Assembly (NCBI GenBank): GCA_031276365.1
Contig: JAISNG010000148.1
Location: forward strand, 1 to 5,280
Length of the DNA stretch: 5,280 nucleotides
Source of the DNA: Campylobacteraceae bacterium
GTDB lineage: Bacteria; Campylobacterota; Campylobacteria; Campylobacterales; Campylobacteraceae
Reading direction: 5' to 3'
Shown: positions 1 through 5,280 of the stretch, one piece after another
How the letters are laid out: the number at the start of each line of letters is the position of its first letter
How positions within the stretch are numbered: position 1 is the first letter of the stretch
Notes under the pieces: model-generated
Told to the model about the DNA's origin: nothing
The model's input: the letters and a program-made list of their open reading frames with translations, nothing else
Database searches by the model: none
Translations under genes and position numbers: made by a program

Positions 1-291
1 TTTTTCTATTATAACTTTGAAGGCATCAGAAAAAACGGTGTTGTGAAATATTTTAAACACTTCTTAGGACCAAATCTTTTTTTATCTCCGCTTATGTTTC
101 CGATAGAGATTATCTCGCATATATCAAGAATCATATCGCTCTCGTTCAGACTTTTCGGAAATGTCAAGGGAGACGACCTCTTTTTGATGGTTATATTGTC
201 TCTTGCTCCGTGGGTTTTTCCTGTTTTGCCTTTCTTTATCTTGGTATTTTTCGGCGCTTTACAGGCTTTCATTTTTATGATATTAACTTAA
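1..291 (+). CDS. atpB: F0F1 ATP synthase subunit a, C-terminal part (5' end outside window)
   Basis: This is the last 96 codons of the membrane subunit that forms the two proton half-channels against the c-ring. The reading frame is open from base 1 and starts FFYYNFEGIR. Key landmarks are the LSFRLFGN block, whose Arg (fragment residue 50, bases 148-150) corresponds to the essential Arg210 of the E. coli protein, and the LQAFIFM block, whose Gln (residue 88) corresponds to Gln252. Two hydrophobic helices, about residues 26-55 and 60-95, match the last two helices of the family. The frame ends at TAA 289-291, right after FMILT. E. coli subunit a continues from the equivalent point with IVYLSMASEEH, so about 11-13 residues are missing. 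The same frame after the stop still encodes a similar tail (see 292-330). Family assignment is secure; whether the stop is real is not. Confidence 0.95.
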   Translation, partial: FFYYNFEGIRKNGVVKYFKHFLGPNLFLSPLMFPIEIISHISRIISLSFRLFGNVKGDDLFLMVILSLAPWVFPVLPFFILVFFGALQAFIFMILT

Positions 292-330
292 GTGTATTTA
301 CCGGGTGCGGTAAAAATCAGCGAAGAGCAT
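292..330 (+). other. in-frame remnant of the AtpB C-terminal tail after the stop codon
   Basis: Read in the same frame as atpB, the 13 codons after TAA 289-291 give VYLPGAVKISEEH. This resembles the E. coli subunit a ending (VYLSMASEEH). Only one codon separates it from the conserved LT, and a Tyr or similar residue is expected there, so one substitution (TAA to TAC or TAT) would restore the join. No stop follows SEEH in this frame: it would run on, overlapping the next gene, to TAG 448-450. The segment therefore looks like a formerly or still translated end of atpB. Readthrough, a sequence error or a recent truncation could each explain it. Confidence 0.7.
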
Positions 331-331
331 A

Positions 332-628
332 ATGAAGCAGGATTTGCAAAAGTCATATATTCAATTTTTAATCAGCTTTTTACTTGGAGTTTCATGGGCG
401 TTTGTAATCTTAAGCGCTGTTTTATTTTTCTTTATTTTCGCGCGGTTTAGTTTTTTTATAGGATTGCTGAGCGCTTTTATCGGCGCTATTTTCGGACTTT
501 TTATGGTTTTGATAGTGGAGATATTTAACGTACAGATACAAAAATTGGAAGAGTTAAAACGCCAGACGAAACTGCTTGAAACATTTTTGAAAAAAAGTTC
601 AGGCGATGATAACATATCTAATAACTGA
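332..628 (+). CDS. small two-helix membrane protein with coiled-coil tail, function unknown
   Basis: This 98-residue protein has a short polar N-terminus, two strongly hydrophobic helices (about residues 12-36 and 39-62) joined by a very short Arg-containing turn, and a charged helical tail (about 63-88). In the tail Leu72, Leu75, Thr79, Leu82 and Leu86 follow a 3-4 heptad spacing, as in a coiled coil. The ATG at 332 has a GAAGAG ribosome site at 322-327. It also overlaps a TAA in another frame (TAATG at 330-334), the arrangement expected of a coupled start after atpB. I do not recognise the family. I recall that Campylobacter genomes carry a small predicted membrane protein beside atpB. The position and two-helix shape recall the AtpI/AtpZ assembly factors, but I see no AtpI or AtpZ motif, so no function is assigned. 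The gene ends inside the next one. Confidence 0.85.
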   Translation: MKQDLQKSYIQFLISFLLGVSWAFVILSAVLFFFIFARFSFFIGLLSAFIGAIFGLFMVLIVEIFNVQIQKLEELKRQTKLLETFLKKSSGDDNISNN

Positions 629-1157
629 CTCGAAATTTTACACAAGCCGACCCGAATTTATCACTGCCAAATTATACGAAATTTCAAAAAAACACAAGAT
701 TGATTATGCGTGCTTAAGAGATAAAGTATCCGAAAACTACGAAGAGTCGGCAAAATCATTTATCACTGCATGTAATACTTTAAATATCAAGCCTATTTTA
801 CACACTTTTTGGCTTGAAGCGGTAAATTTAGGGGCTTATGGGATTCATTTTGCGACTAAGGATTTTAAAAATATCCCTTTGGCAAAAGCGGAAAATCTTT
901 TTGTGTTCGCAAGCGCTCATACGCTAAAAGAGGCTGAAGAGGCGGTGTTGCTGGGAGCTGATTTTATTACGATAAGTCCTGTTTTTTATACTCCGGATAA
1001 AAATGAGCCGCTTGGTTTAGAGAAGTTAAAAGAAATAACAGCTAAAATACCAAAAAGATGTATCGCACTTGGCGGCATTTCGGAAAGCTCTCAAATACGC
1101 ATCTGCAAAGAGGCGGGAGCTGCGGGATACGCGTCGATTCGTTATTTTTTGAAATAA
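606..1157 (+). CDS. ThiE/TenI-family protein (thiamine phosphate synthase-like), short form
   Basis: The 183-residue product has the order of a thiamine phosphate synthase barrel: YLITD at 4-8, CLRDK at 37-41 in place of the usual QLREK, GIHFATKDF at 79-87 in place of GVHLGQED, an SAH at 103-105, ADFITISPVF at 118-127, CIALGGI at 152-158 and a GAAGYASI end. ThiE joins HMP pyrophosphate to the thiazole phosphate; TenI paralogues are thiazole tautomerases. Typical ThiE has about 210 residues, so this one is short. Several ligands differ: the Asn-Asp pair that usually binds Mg-pyrophosphate appears as His66-Thr67, and the T-x-T-K loop reads TPDK at 129-132. Arg38 and Lys40 are kept. True synthase activity is therefore uncertain; a TenI-like or diverged role is equally possible. 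The ATG at 606 lies inside the upstream gene, with only a weak AGG ahead of it, which suggests translational coupling. Confidence 0.8.
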   Translation: MITYLITDSKFYTSRPEFITAKLYEISKKHKIDYACLRDKVSENYEESAKSFITACNTLNIKPILHTFWLEAVNLGAYGIHFATKDFKNIPLAKAENLFVFASAHTLKEAEEAVLLGADFITISPVFYTPDKNEPLGLEKLKEITAKIPKRCIALGGISESSQIRICKEAGAAGYASIRYFLK

Positions 1158-1167
1158 AAGGTTATAT

Positions 1168-2595
1168 ATGTTTGAAACGATAATAGGTCTTGAAGTTCAC
1201 ACTCAATTAAACACAAAAACAAAGATTTTTTGTTCATGTCAGACGAGTTTTGGCGAAAAGCCAAATACAAACGTGTGTCCCGTCTGTCTGGGACTTCCGG
1301 GAGCGCTTCCAGTTTTAAATAAAGAGGCTGTCAAAAAATCCATAGCATTTGGAACAGCTATCAACGCAACCGTAAACAAACGTTCCATTTTCAATAGAAA
1401 AAATTACTTTTATCCTGACCTTCCAAAAGCTTATCAGATAAGCCAATTTGAGATTCCAATCGTTGAAAAGGGTGAGATTTATATACCTTTGGCTGACGGT
1501 ACAATAAAGAGAATAGGCGTAACGAGGGCGCATTTGGAAGAGGATGCAGGCAAAAATGTACATGAGGCGGATTTTAGCGGCGTTGATTTGAACCGCGCTG
1601 GTACTCCGCTTTTGGAGATAGTAAGCGAACCTGACCTTAGAAGCTCCGATGAAGCCGTACTTTATCTCAAAAAAATTCACGCGATATTAAGGTATCTAAA
1701 TATCAGCGATGCCAATATGCAAGAGGGCAGTTTCCGATGTGATGCGAATGTATCCATAAGACCAAAAGGCGATACAAAGCTTTATCCAAGGGTTGAGATA
1801 AAAAATCTAAACTCATTCAGATTTATACAAAAAGCGATAGATTACGAAGTGGAGCGTCAAAGCGAAGCGTGGCTGGACGGGGTTTATGAAAAAGAAGTAG
1901 TGCAGGAAACAAGGCTTTTTAGCATAGAAAGCGGCGAAACAAGAAGCATGAGAAACAAAGAAGACAGTGCTGAGTATCGCTATTTTCCCGACCCTGACTT
2001 ACTGCCTGTGATATTGAGTGAAGAGATGTTAAGCGAGGGCAGAAAAATCCCCGAACTTCCACATGAAAAAAAAGCGCGTTATATAAAAGAGTTTGGCATA
2101 AAGCCTTATGATGCCGAAGTTATCACGAATTCCGTTGAATTGGCTAAGTACTTTGAGGCGATGATAGATATGGGAGCCAGCGTTAAAAACAGCGTGAGCT
2201 GGCTTAGTGTTGAGCTTTTGGGTCGTCTTGGAAATGGCGTTGGAGTAGAAAATTCACCCGTTAAAGCCCAAAAATTAGCCGCATTAGTCAAGCGTATAGA
2301 CGACGGCACGATAAGCGGTAAGGCGGCTAAGGATATTCTGGATTTTTTGATGCTTCATGACGAAGAGGTGGACAGCGTCATTGAAAAGCTTGGACTCAAA
2401 CAAGTAAGCGATGAGAGCGCGATAATAGCCATCATAGATAAGATATTGGAAGCAAACGCAGATAAAGCGGCTGAACTCAAAGGCGGCAAAGAGAAGCTTT
2501 TCGGATTTTTTGTAGGACAGGTTCTGAAAGAGAGCAAAGGCGCGGCAAATCCCGCAAAAGTCAATGAGCTTTTAAAAGCAAAATTTGGTATATAA
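1168..2595 (+). CDS. gatB: Asp-tRNA(Asn)/Glu-tRNA(Gln) amidotransferase subunit B
   Basis: GatB is the tRNA-binding and kinase subunit of the cytoplasmic GatCAB complex. It activates the side-chain carboxyl of Glu on tRNA(Gln), or Asp on tRNA(Asn), so that ammonia from GatA can amidate it; bacteria lacking GlnRS and/or AsnRS need it. The 475-residue length is normal. Visible marks are IGLEVHTQL at 6-14, the zinc site Cys22-x-Cys24 with Cys37-x2-Cys40, the block RKNYFYPDLPKAYQISQ at 77-93, LEEDAGK at 123-129, the family signature DLNRAGTPLLEI at 140-151, and EGSFRCDANVSIRP at 186-199. RYFPDPDLLP at 271-280 ends the catalytic cradle, and a helical GatB/YqeY tail follows to the C-terminus (SGKAAKDIL and related). 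The ATG has AAAAGG at 1156-1161 six bases ahead and lies 10 bases after the ThiE-like gene. gatA and gatC are not in the window. Nothing looks broken. Confidence 0.98.
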   Translation: MFETIIGLEVHTQLNTKTKIFCSCQTSFGEKPNTNVCPVCLGLPGALPVLNKEAVKKSIAFGTAINATVNKRSIFNRKNYFYPDLPKAYQISQFEIPIVEKGEIYIPLADGTIKRIGVTRAHLEEDAGKNVHEADFSGVDLNRAGTPLLEIVSEPDLRSSDEAVLYLKKIHAILRYLNISDANMQEGSFRCDANVSIRPKGDTKLYPRVEIKNLNSFRFIQKAIDYEVERQSEAWLDGVYEKEVVQETRLFSIESGETRSMRNKEDSAEYRYFPDPDLLPVILSEEMLSEGRKIPELPHEKKARYIKEFGIKPYDAEVITNSVELAKYFEAMIDMGASVKNSVSWLSVELLGRLGNGVGVENSPVKAQKLAALVKRIDDGTISGKAAKDILDFLMLHDEEVDSVIEKLGLKQVSDESAIIAIIDKILEANADKAAELKGGKEKLFGFFVGQVLKESKGAANPAKVNELLKAKFGI

Positions 2596-2597
2596 AG

Positions 2598-3482
2598 ATG
2601 AACATATCCGTAATCGGCGGCGGTAAGTGGGGACAGGCTCTGCACTTTGCTTTTTCAAAAAACCATCGAAGCATTATCACTTCGCGAACCAAAAAAGATA
2701 TTCCAAATTTCGTAAGCCTTGAAGAAGCGCTTGGGGGCGAATATCTTGTAATGGCGCTGCCAGCGCAGATTATCGGCGAATGGCTGAAAAAAAATTTCAA
2801 ATACAATAATCAAAAAGTAATGATTGCCGCTAAGGGTATTGAGGAGAGCAGCGGGCGGTTTTTGAATGAAATATTTGCAGATTTTATTCCAAAAGAAAAT
2901 CTTGCGTATCTGTCTGGTCCATCATTTGCTGCCGAAGTCATGAAAGCGTTGCCAACGGCTTTAGTGGTAAGTTCTAAAAACGAAAGTTTGGCAAAAAAGT
3001 TTTGCGAATTTTTCCCAAATTTCATCAAATCCTATGCGGACGATGATATTATAGGTGCAGAAGTAAGCGGCGCATATAAAAATGTTTTGGCGATAGCAAG
3101 CGGAGTGTGCGACGGGCTGGAGCTTGGACTTAATGCAAGAGCAAGCCTTATAGCAAGAGGACTTGTTGAGATGCAAAGATTTGGGTTGAGTTTCGGCGCA
3201 AAAGAGGCGACATTTTTGGGGCTTAGCGGAGCAGGGGATTTGTTTTTGACCGCATCAAGCGTGCTTTCGCGAAATTATCGCGTAGGAGTTGCTCTGGCTA
3301 AAGGGACAAAACTTGATGAGATTTTGCATGAACTTGGAGAGGTAGCGGAGGGTGTTTTGACCTCAAGAGCCGTGAGTAAAATCTCCAAAGAGCGGGGCAT
3401 CTATACGCCAATAGCAAGAGAGGTGAGTATGATTATCAACGGAAAATCTCCGCATGAGAGCTTGAGAGATTTGCTTGCGTAA
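2598..3482 (+). CDS. gpsA: NAD(P)-dependent glycerol-3-phosphate dehydrogenase
   Basis: GpsA is a cytoplasmic enzyme that reduces dihydroxyacetone phosphate to sn-glycerol 3-phosphate, the backbone for phospholipids. The 294-residue product is at the short end of the family but complete. The N-terminal Rossmann motif is GGGKWGQAL at 7-15. AAKGIE holds Lys79, SGPSFAAEV spans 106-114, and SGAYKN holds the likely catalytic Lys161 and Asn162. LSGAGDLFLT holds Asp214 and Thr218, and Arg225-Asn226 follow. By comparison with human GPD1 these match Lys120, Lys204, Asn205, Asp260, Thr264 and Arg269 (correspondence made by eye). The ATG follows the gatB stop by two bases with only a poor ribosome site (AAAG), so it probably depends on coupling to gatB translation. 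Family assignment is secure. Confidence 0.97.
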   Translation: MNISVIGGGKWGQALHFAFSKNHRSIITSRTKKDIPNFVSLEEALGGEYLVMALPAQIIGEWLKKNFKYNNQKVMIAAKGIEESSGRFLNEIFADFIPKENLAYLSGPSFAAEVMKALPTALVVSSKNESLAKKFCEFFPNFIKSYADDDIIGAEVSGAYKNVLAIASGVCDGLELGLNARASLIARGLVEMQRFGLSFGAKEATFLGLSGAGDLFLTASSVLSRNYRVGVALAKGTKLDEILHELGEVAEGVLTSRAVSKISKERGIYTPIAREVSMIINGKSPHESLRDLLA

Positions 3483-3491
3483 AAAATCAAA

Positions 3492-3506
3492 AAAGAGGTT
3501 TATGTG
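3492..3506 (+). promoter_or_regulatory. ribosome site and GTG start of the dihydroorotase-like gene
   Basis: AAAGAGG at 3492-3498 precedes the GTG at 3504 by five bases. This decides the start, because the overlapping ATG at 3502 reads ATG-TGT-TAA and stops at once. The first residues from the GTG (MLIKNAKI) are the usual N-terminus of an amidohydrolase-fold dihydroorotase, which supports the choice. Confidence 0.7.
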
Positions 3507-4724
3507 TTAATCAAAAATGCCAAAATAGCGGGTGAAAAAACGCTGAAAGATGTTTTGATAGAAGAGGGCAAAATAGCCAAAATAGCAGAGAGCATAGACA
3601 AAAAAGATGAAACGATAGACGCAAAGGGCGCGTATTTGCTTCCTGGACTTATAGATTTAAACGTGAGGCTGAAAAATGATACGTTAAATCAAAAAAATCT
3701 TGATACTCTCTCAAATAATTGTGCCAGAGGCGGCGTTACAACATCTCTGATTATTCCTGATTTTCTTCCGCGCCTTGACAATGAGAGTTTTTTAGAGCTT
3801 TTGAGTGCAAAGGCAGATGCTCTGCGCACGACTATGTTTTTATCTGCGCCTTTGGTGAACGAAGAGACAAATAAACTGAACAATATCGCTACTTTGGTTC
3901 AAAACGGCGCGGCGGCGATATGGAGCAAATCACATATAAACTCAAATCTTATTAGGCGCGGCATACAGTATGCCAAAATGAAACAGGTAATTTTTATGGC
4001 AGAGTGTTATGATGACGATTTGGACGATAACGGCGTCATAAATGACGGCAAGGTTGCGTTCAAGCTTGGACTGCCGGGTATATCAAAAGTATCGGAAACA
4101 AGCGAAGTTGCAAGACTTTGTGAAATAGCCGCATACTACGGCACGCCGACGCTTTTTCATACGCTCTCGTCTAAGCGTTCCGTTGAATTGGTAAGCGAGG
4201 CAAAAAGAAATGTCGAAGCCTATGCTGAAGTTTCCATACATCATTTGCTAAAAAATGATGCTAGTTGCGATGGCTTCAACACTTATGCAAAAATCAAACC
4301 GCCGTTGCGTGATGAAAATGAGCGGCAAAAGCTGATAGAAGAGTTAAAAGAAGGCAATATAGATATTTTGACCTCTGCACACTCTCCACGTTCTATTCTC
4401 TATAAAGATGTGGCTTTTGAAGAGGCGGCATATGGCATACATGCGATTTGCGACTATCTGCCGCTTAGCTTTACGCATCTTGTGGATGTGGGCATTATTG
4501 ACATACAAGAGCTGATAAACTTGGTTAGCAAAACTCCCGCAAAGATTTTGGGGTTGAAAACCAAAGGCGAGATAAAAGAGGGATTTGATGCGGATTTGGT
4601 GATATTTGACCACACATGCGAGGAGAGGCTGAAAGTATCGGACTCCATATATTCGAATGAAACGCTAAAAGGCAAAGTTTTGCAGACGATAGCCAAAGGA
4701 AAAGTTATATATAAAAATTTATAA
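3504..4724 (+). CDS. dihydroorotase-like protein (PyrC homologue lacking metal ligands)
   Basis: The 406-residue product has the full type I dihydroorotase/amidohydrolase layout: an N-terminal beta-sandwich piece (LIKNAKI), PGLIDLNVRL at 47-56, CARGGVTT at 73-80, AECYDDDLDDNG at 166-177, LFHTLSSKRS at 217-226, SIHHLL at 244-249, KIKPPLR at 263-269, DILTSAHSP at 287-295, GIHAICDYLP at 311-320, and a C-terminal GEIKEGFDADLVIFD at 355-369. Active enzymes bind zinc through an HxH in PG-x-ID-x-HxH; here it is Asn53-Val-Arg55. The catalytic Asp of the DHAP motif is also absent (SAHSP, Ser291). Known family biology: inactive PyrC' proteins of Pseudomonas serve as structural partners of aspartate carbamoyltransferase (PyrB). 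I infer a similar non-catalytic role. I recall Campylobacter genomes annotating a second dihydroorotase in this position. The gene lies 21 bases after gpsA. Confidence 0.9.
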   Translation: MLIKNAKIAGEKTLKDVLIEEGKIAKIAESIDKKDETIDAKGAYLLPGLIDLNVRLKNDTLNQKNLDTLSNNCARGGVTTSLIIPDFLPRLDNESFLELLSAKADALRTTMFLSAPLVNEETNKLNNIATLVQNGAAAIWSKSHINSNLIRRGIQYAKMKQVIFMAECYDDDLDDNGVINDGKVAFKLGLPGISKVSETSEVARLCEIAAYYGTPTLFHTLSSKRSVELVSEAKRNVEAYAEVSIHHLLKNDASCDGFNTYAKIKPPLRDENERQKLIEELKEGNIDILTSAHSPRSILYKDVAFEEAAYGIHAICDYLPLSFTHLVDVGIIDIQELINLVSKTPAKILGLKTKGEIKEGFDADLVIFDHTCEERLKVSDSIYSNETLKGKVLQTIAKGKVIYKNL

Positions 4725-4785
4725 CTATGAAGTATAAAATTTTACTATTTTCGTGGTAAATATATCAAAGTAAAAACCAATAATA

Positions 4786-4813
4786 TTGATTTAAAAATAA
4801 TGGTAAATATAAT
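4786..4813 (+). promoter_or_regulatory. possible sigma70 promoter inside the intergenic region
   Basis: TTGATT at 4786-4791 and TATAAT at 4808-4813 are separated by 16 bases. The -10 is a perfect consensus and the -35 matches four of six. Transcription would begin near 4820. Such AT-rich sequence produces TATAAT by chance fairly often, so the support is moderate; it gains some weight because a structured, GC-richer block starts just where the transcript would. Confidence 0.4.
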
Positions 4814-4819
4814 AAAAAA

Positions 4820-4928
4820 GCAAAAACATTACTGTCATGTAGCACGCTCAATTATATTATGGAAAGGTCAAGATAATTTTTGCAGTATACGTAAGTATTT
4901 AGGTTAGTTTTGCTTACCGAAATTTTTA
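4820..4928 (+). ncRNA. possible small RNA, about 110 nt, unknown family
   Basis: GCAAAAA at 4820-4826 is perfectly complementary to TTTTTGC at 4877-4883, which would close a 50-base loop. A second hairpin at 4897-4923 is followed by a T run. The start coincides with the expected initiation point of the promoter at 4786-4813, and the block is richer in G+C than the sequence on either side, as structured RNAs often are in AT-rich genomes. I recognise no known RNA family (it is not tRNA, 6S or tmRNA-like). The closing stem is mostly A-T pairs and could be chance; the block could also be only the 3' untranslated end of the operon. Confidence 0.25.
4897..4927 (+). terminator. terminator-like hairpin with T run
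   Basis: ATTTAGGTTAG at 4897-4907 can pair with CTTACCGAAAT at 4913-4923 across a TTTTG loop: nine pairs with two mismatches (A-G and T-T). TTTT at 4924-4927 follows. This is the best rho-independent terminator candidate between the dihydroorotase-like gene and the VWA gene. It could end the housekeeping operon, a small RNA starting near 4820, or both. The stem is weak in G-C pairs. Confidence 0.45.
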
Positions 4929-4939
4929 AAATAATATTA

Positions 4940-4969
4940 GTGACTTAAAATATATATTTATGGTATAAT
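4940..4969 (+). promoter_or_regulatory. promoter of the VWA-domain gene
   Basis: TATAAT at 4964-4969 is a perfect -10 and carries the TGG extension at 4961-4963 (extended -10). GTGACT at 4940-4945 matches TTGACA at four positions with an 18-base spacer, and the stretch between is AT-rich, as in Campylobacter sigma70 promoters, which rely little on the -35. Transcription would begin near 4976, giving a leader of about 23 bases that contains the AGAGG ribosome site at 4986-4990. The last gene is thus probably transcribed independently of the upstream operon. Confidence 0.65.
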
Positions 4970-4998
4970 AAAATATTTTTTATTTAGAGGTGAAAATT

Positions 4999-5280
4999 AT
5001 GTCATATACTGCTGAAATAAACAGAATGAATCCAACCGCATTTATATTTTTAATAGATCAGTCTGGTTCAATGAGTGATAAATTATCCAACGGTCGCTCA
5101 AAAGCACAGCAAGTTGCAGACGTGTTAAACAGAACTCTTGCTACGTTAATAGTCCGTTCTACAAAAAGTGATGGAGTGCGCGATTATTTTGATGTAGGGG
5201 TAATTAGTTATGGCGAAAATGGGGCATATAATGGCTTTCAAGGGGTGCTTTCCTCTTCTTTTTTAAATCCAATCTCCGCT
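4999..5280 (+). CDS. VWA-domain protein, N-terminal part (3' end outside window)
   Basis: The first 94 codons of a protein that begins MSYTAEINRMNPTAF and enters a von Willebrand factor A domain almost at once. The metal-ion-dependent adhesion site is intact: LIDQSGSMS with Asp20, Ser22 and Ser24. A helix (about 35-53) and the next strand (DVGVISYG at 65-72) follow as in the VWA fold. There is no signal peptide or membrane segment, so it is likely cytoplasmic. AGAGG at 4986-4990, eight bases before the ATG, fixes the start. Cytoplasmic bacterial VWA proteins of this type (TerY-like and relatives) are often encoded next to PP2C phosphatases and kinases in stress or defence modules; that is family knowledge, and no partner is visible here. 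The reading frame is open to the window edge. The exact family cannot be set from this fragment. Confidence 0.9.
   Translation, partial: MSYTAEINRMNPTAFIFLIDQSGSMSDKLSNGRSKAQQVADVLNRTLATLIVRSTKSDGVRDYFDVGVISYGENGAYNGFQGVLSSSFLNPISA

Larger units (their letters stand above)
4725..4998. other. AT-rich intergenic region with a denser core
   Basis: By hand count this 274-base gap is about 21% G+C, far below the genes around it. The core 4831-4920 is about 33%, while the remaining flanks are near 15%. No protein gene of credible length is visible on either strand; the best + strand candidate (ATG 4859) encodes five residues. Two promoter-like elements, a possible small RNA and a terminator-like hairpin are listed separately. 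An 11-base direct repeat, TGGTAAATATA, occurs at 4754-4764 and 4801-4811. Confidence 0.8.

Noticed and set aside
1315..1680. Open frame of 121 codons on the minus strand opposite gatB
   Set aside because: It is antisense to the most conserved part of gatB, has no ribosome site or recognisable domain, and is explained as a shadow of the real gene.
2355..3176. Several minus-strand open frames opposite the gatB end and gpsA
   Set aside because: They overlap one another and well-supported genes, and show no motifs or sensible starts.
4731..4746. AT palindrome AGTATAAAATTTTACT just after the dihydroorotase-like gene
   Set aside because: It is imperfect, has no loop and contains almost no G-C pairs, so it is unlikely to form a terminator hairpin in RNA.
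4851..4871. Minus-strand promoter: TATAAT at 4856-4851 with TTGACC at 4871-4866
   Set aside because: The spacer is only nine bases, too short for a sigma70 promoter, and no minus-strand gene follows.
4859..4876. Tiny + strand frame ATG to TAA (MERSR)
   Set aside because: Five codons with no ribosome site at a suitable distance; nothing supports translation.
4725..4998. CRISPR repeats, tRNA gene or integrase attachment site in the gap
   Set aside because: No regularly spaced repeats, no cloverleaf or T-loop sequence, and no tRNA 3' end are visible; only one 11-base repeat pair was found.

Overview
The window looks like a piece of a Campylobacterota (Epsilonproteobacteria) chromosome, probably Campylobacter or a close relative. 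I base this on the F0 subunit a sequence (FEGIR, PLMFPIEI, LSFRLFGN and GDD blocks), on the adjacency gatB-gpsA-pyrC-like that I recall from Campylobacter, and on the AT-rich, lysine-rich coding style. All assignments come from reading the sequence and from memory of the families; no database search was run.

Layout, all genes on the + strand. 1-291 is the 3' end of atpB (F0 subunit a). It stops at a TAA, but the codons after that stop still spell a recognisable subunit a C-terminus. 332-628 encodes a 98-residue protein with two membrane helices and a coiled-coil tail. It overlaps by 23 bases a short ThiE/TenI-like protein (606-1157). Then come gatB (1168-2595), gpsA (2598-3482) and a dihydroorotase-like gene (3504-4724) that has lost the usual metal ligands. 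Spacings of -23, 10, 2 and 21 bases suggest one housekeeping transcript from 332 to 4724, possibly continuing from atpB. The products serve unrelated tasks: energy coupling, a thiamin-like reaction, misacylated-tRNA amidation, phospholipid precursor synthesis and pyrimidine metabolism.

4725-4998 is a gap of about 21% G+C by hand count. Inside it a block at 4831-4920 reaches about 33%. That block is preceded by a promoter-like -35/-10 pair, begins with a sequence that can pair with a site about 57 bases further on, and ends in a terminator-like hairpin. It could encode a small RNA, or the hairpin could simply end the housekeeping operon. A second, stronger promoter (TGG-TATAAT) then leads into the last gene.

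4999-5280 is the start of a von Willebrand factor A (VWA) domain protein with an intact DxSGS metal site, cut by the window edge. It has its own promoter and no relation to the genes upstream, so it probably marks the edge of an accessory module. VWA proteins of this kind are often found with PP2C phosphatases, kinases or other defence/stress partners, but those partners would lie outside the window.

The points most worth a second look are the premature stop in atpB, the possible small RNA, the metal-less dihydroorotase homologue and the VWA gene at the edge.
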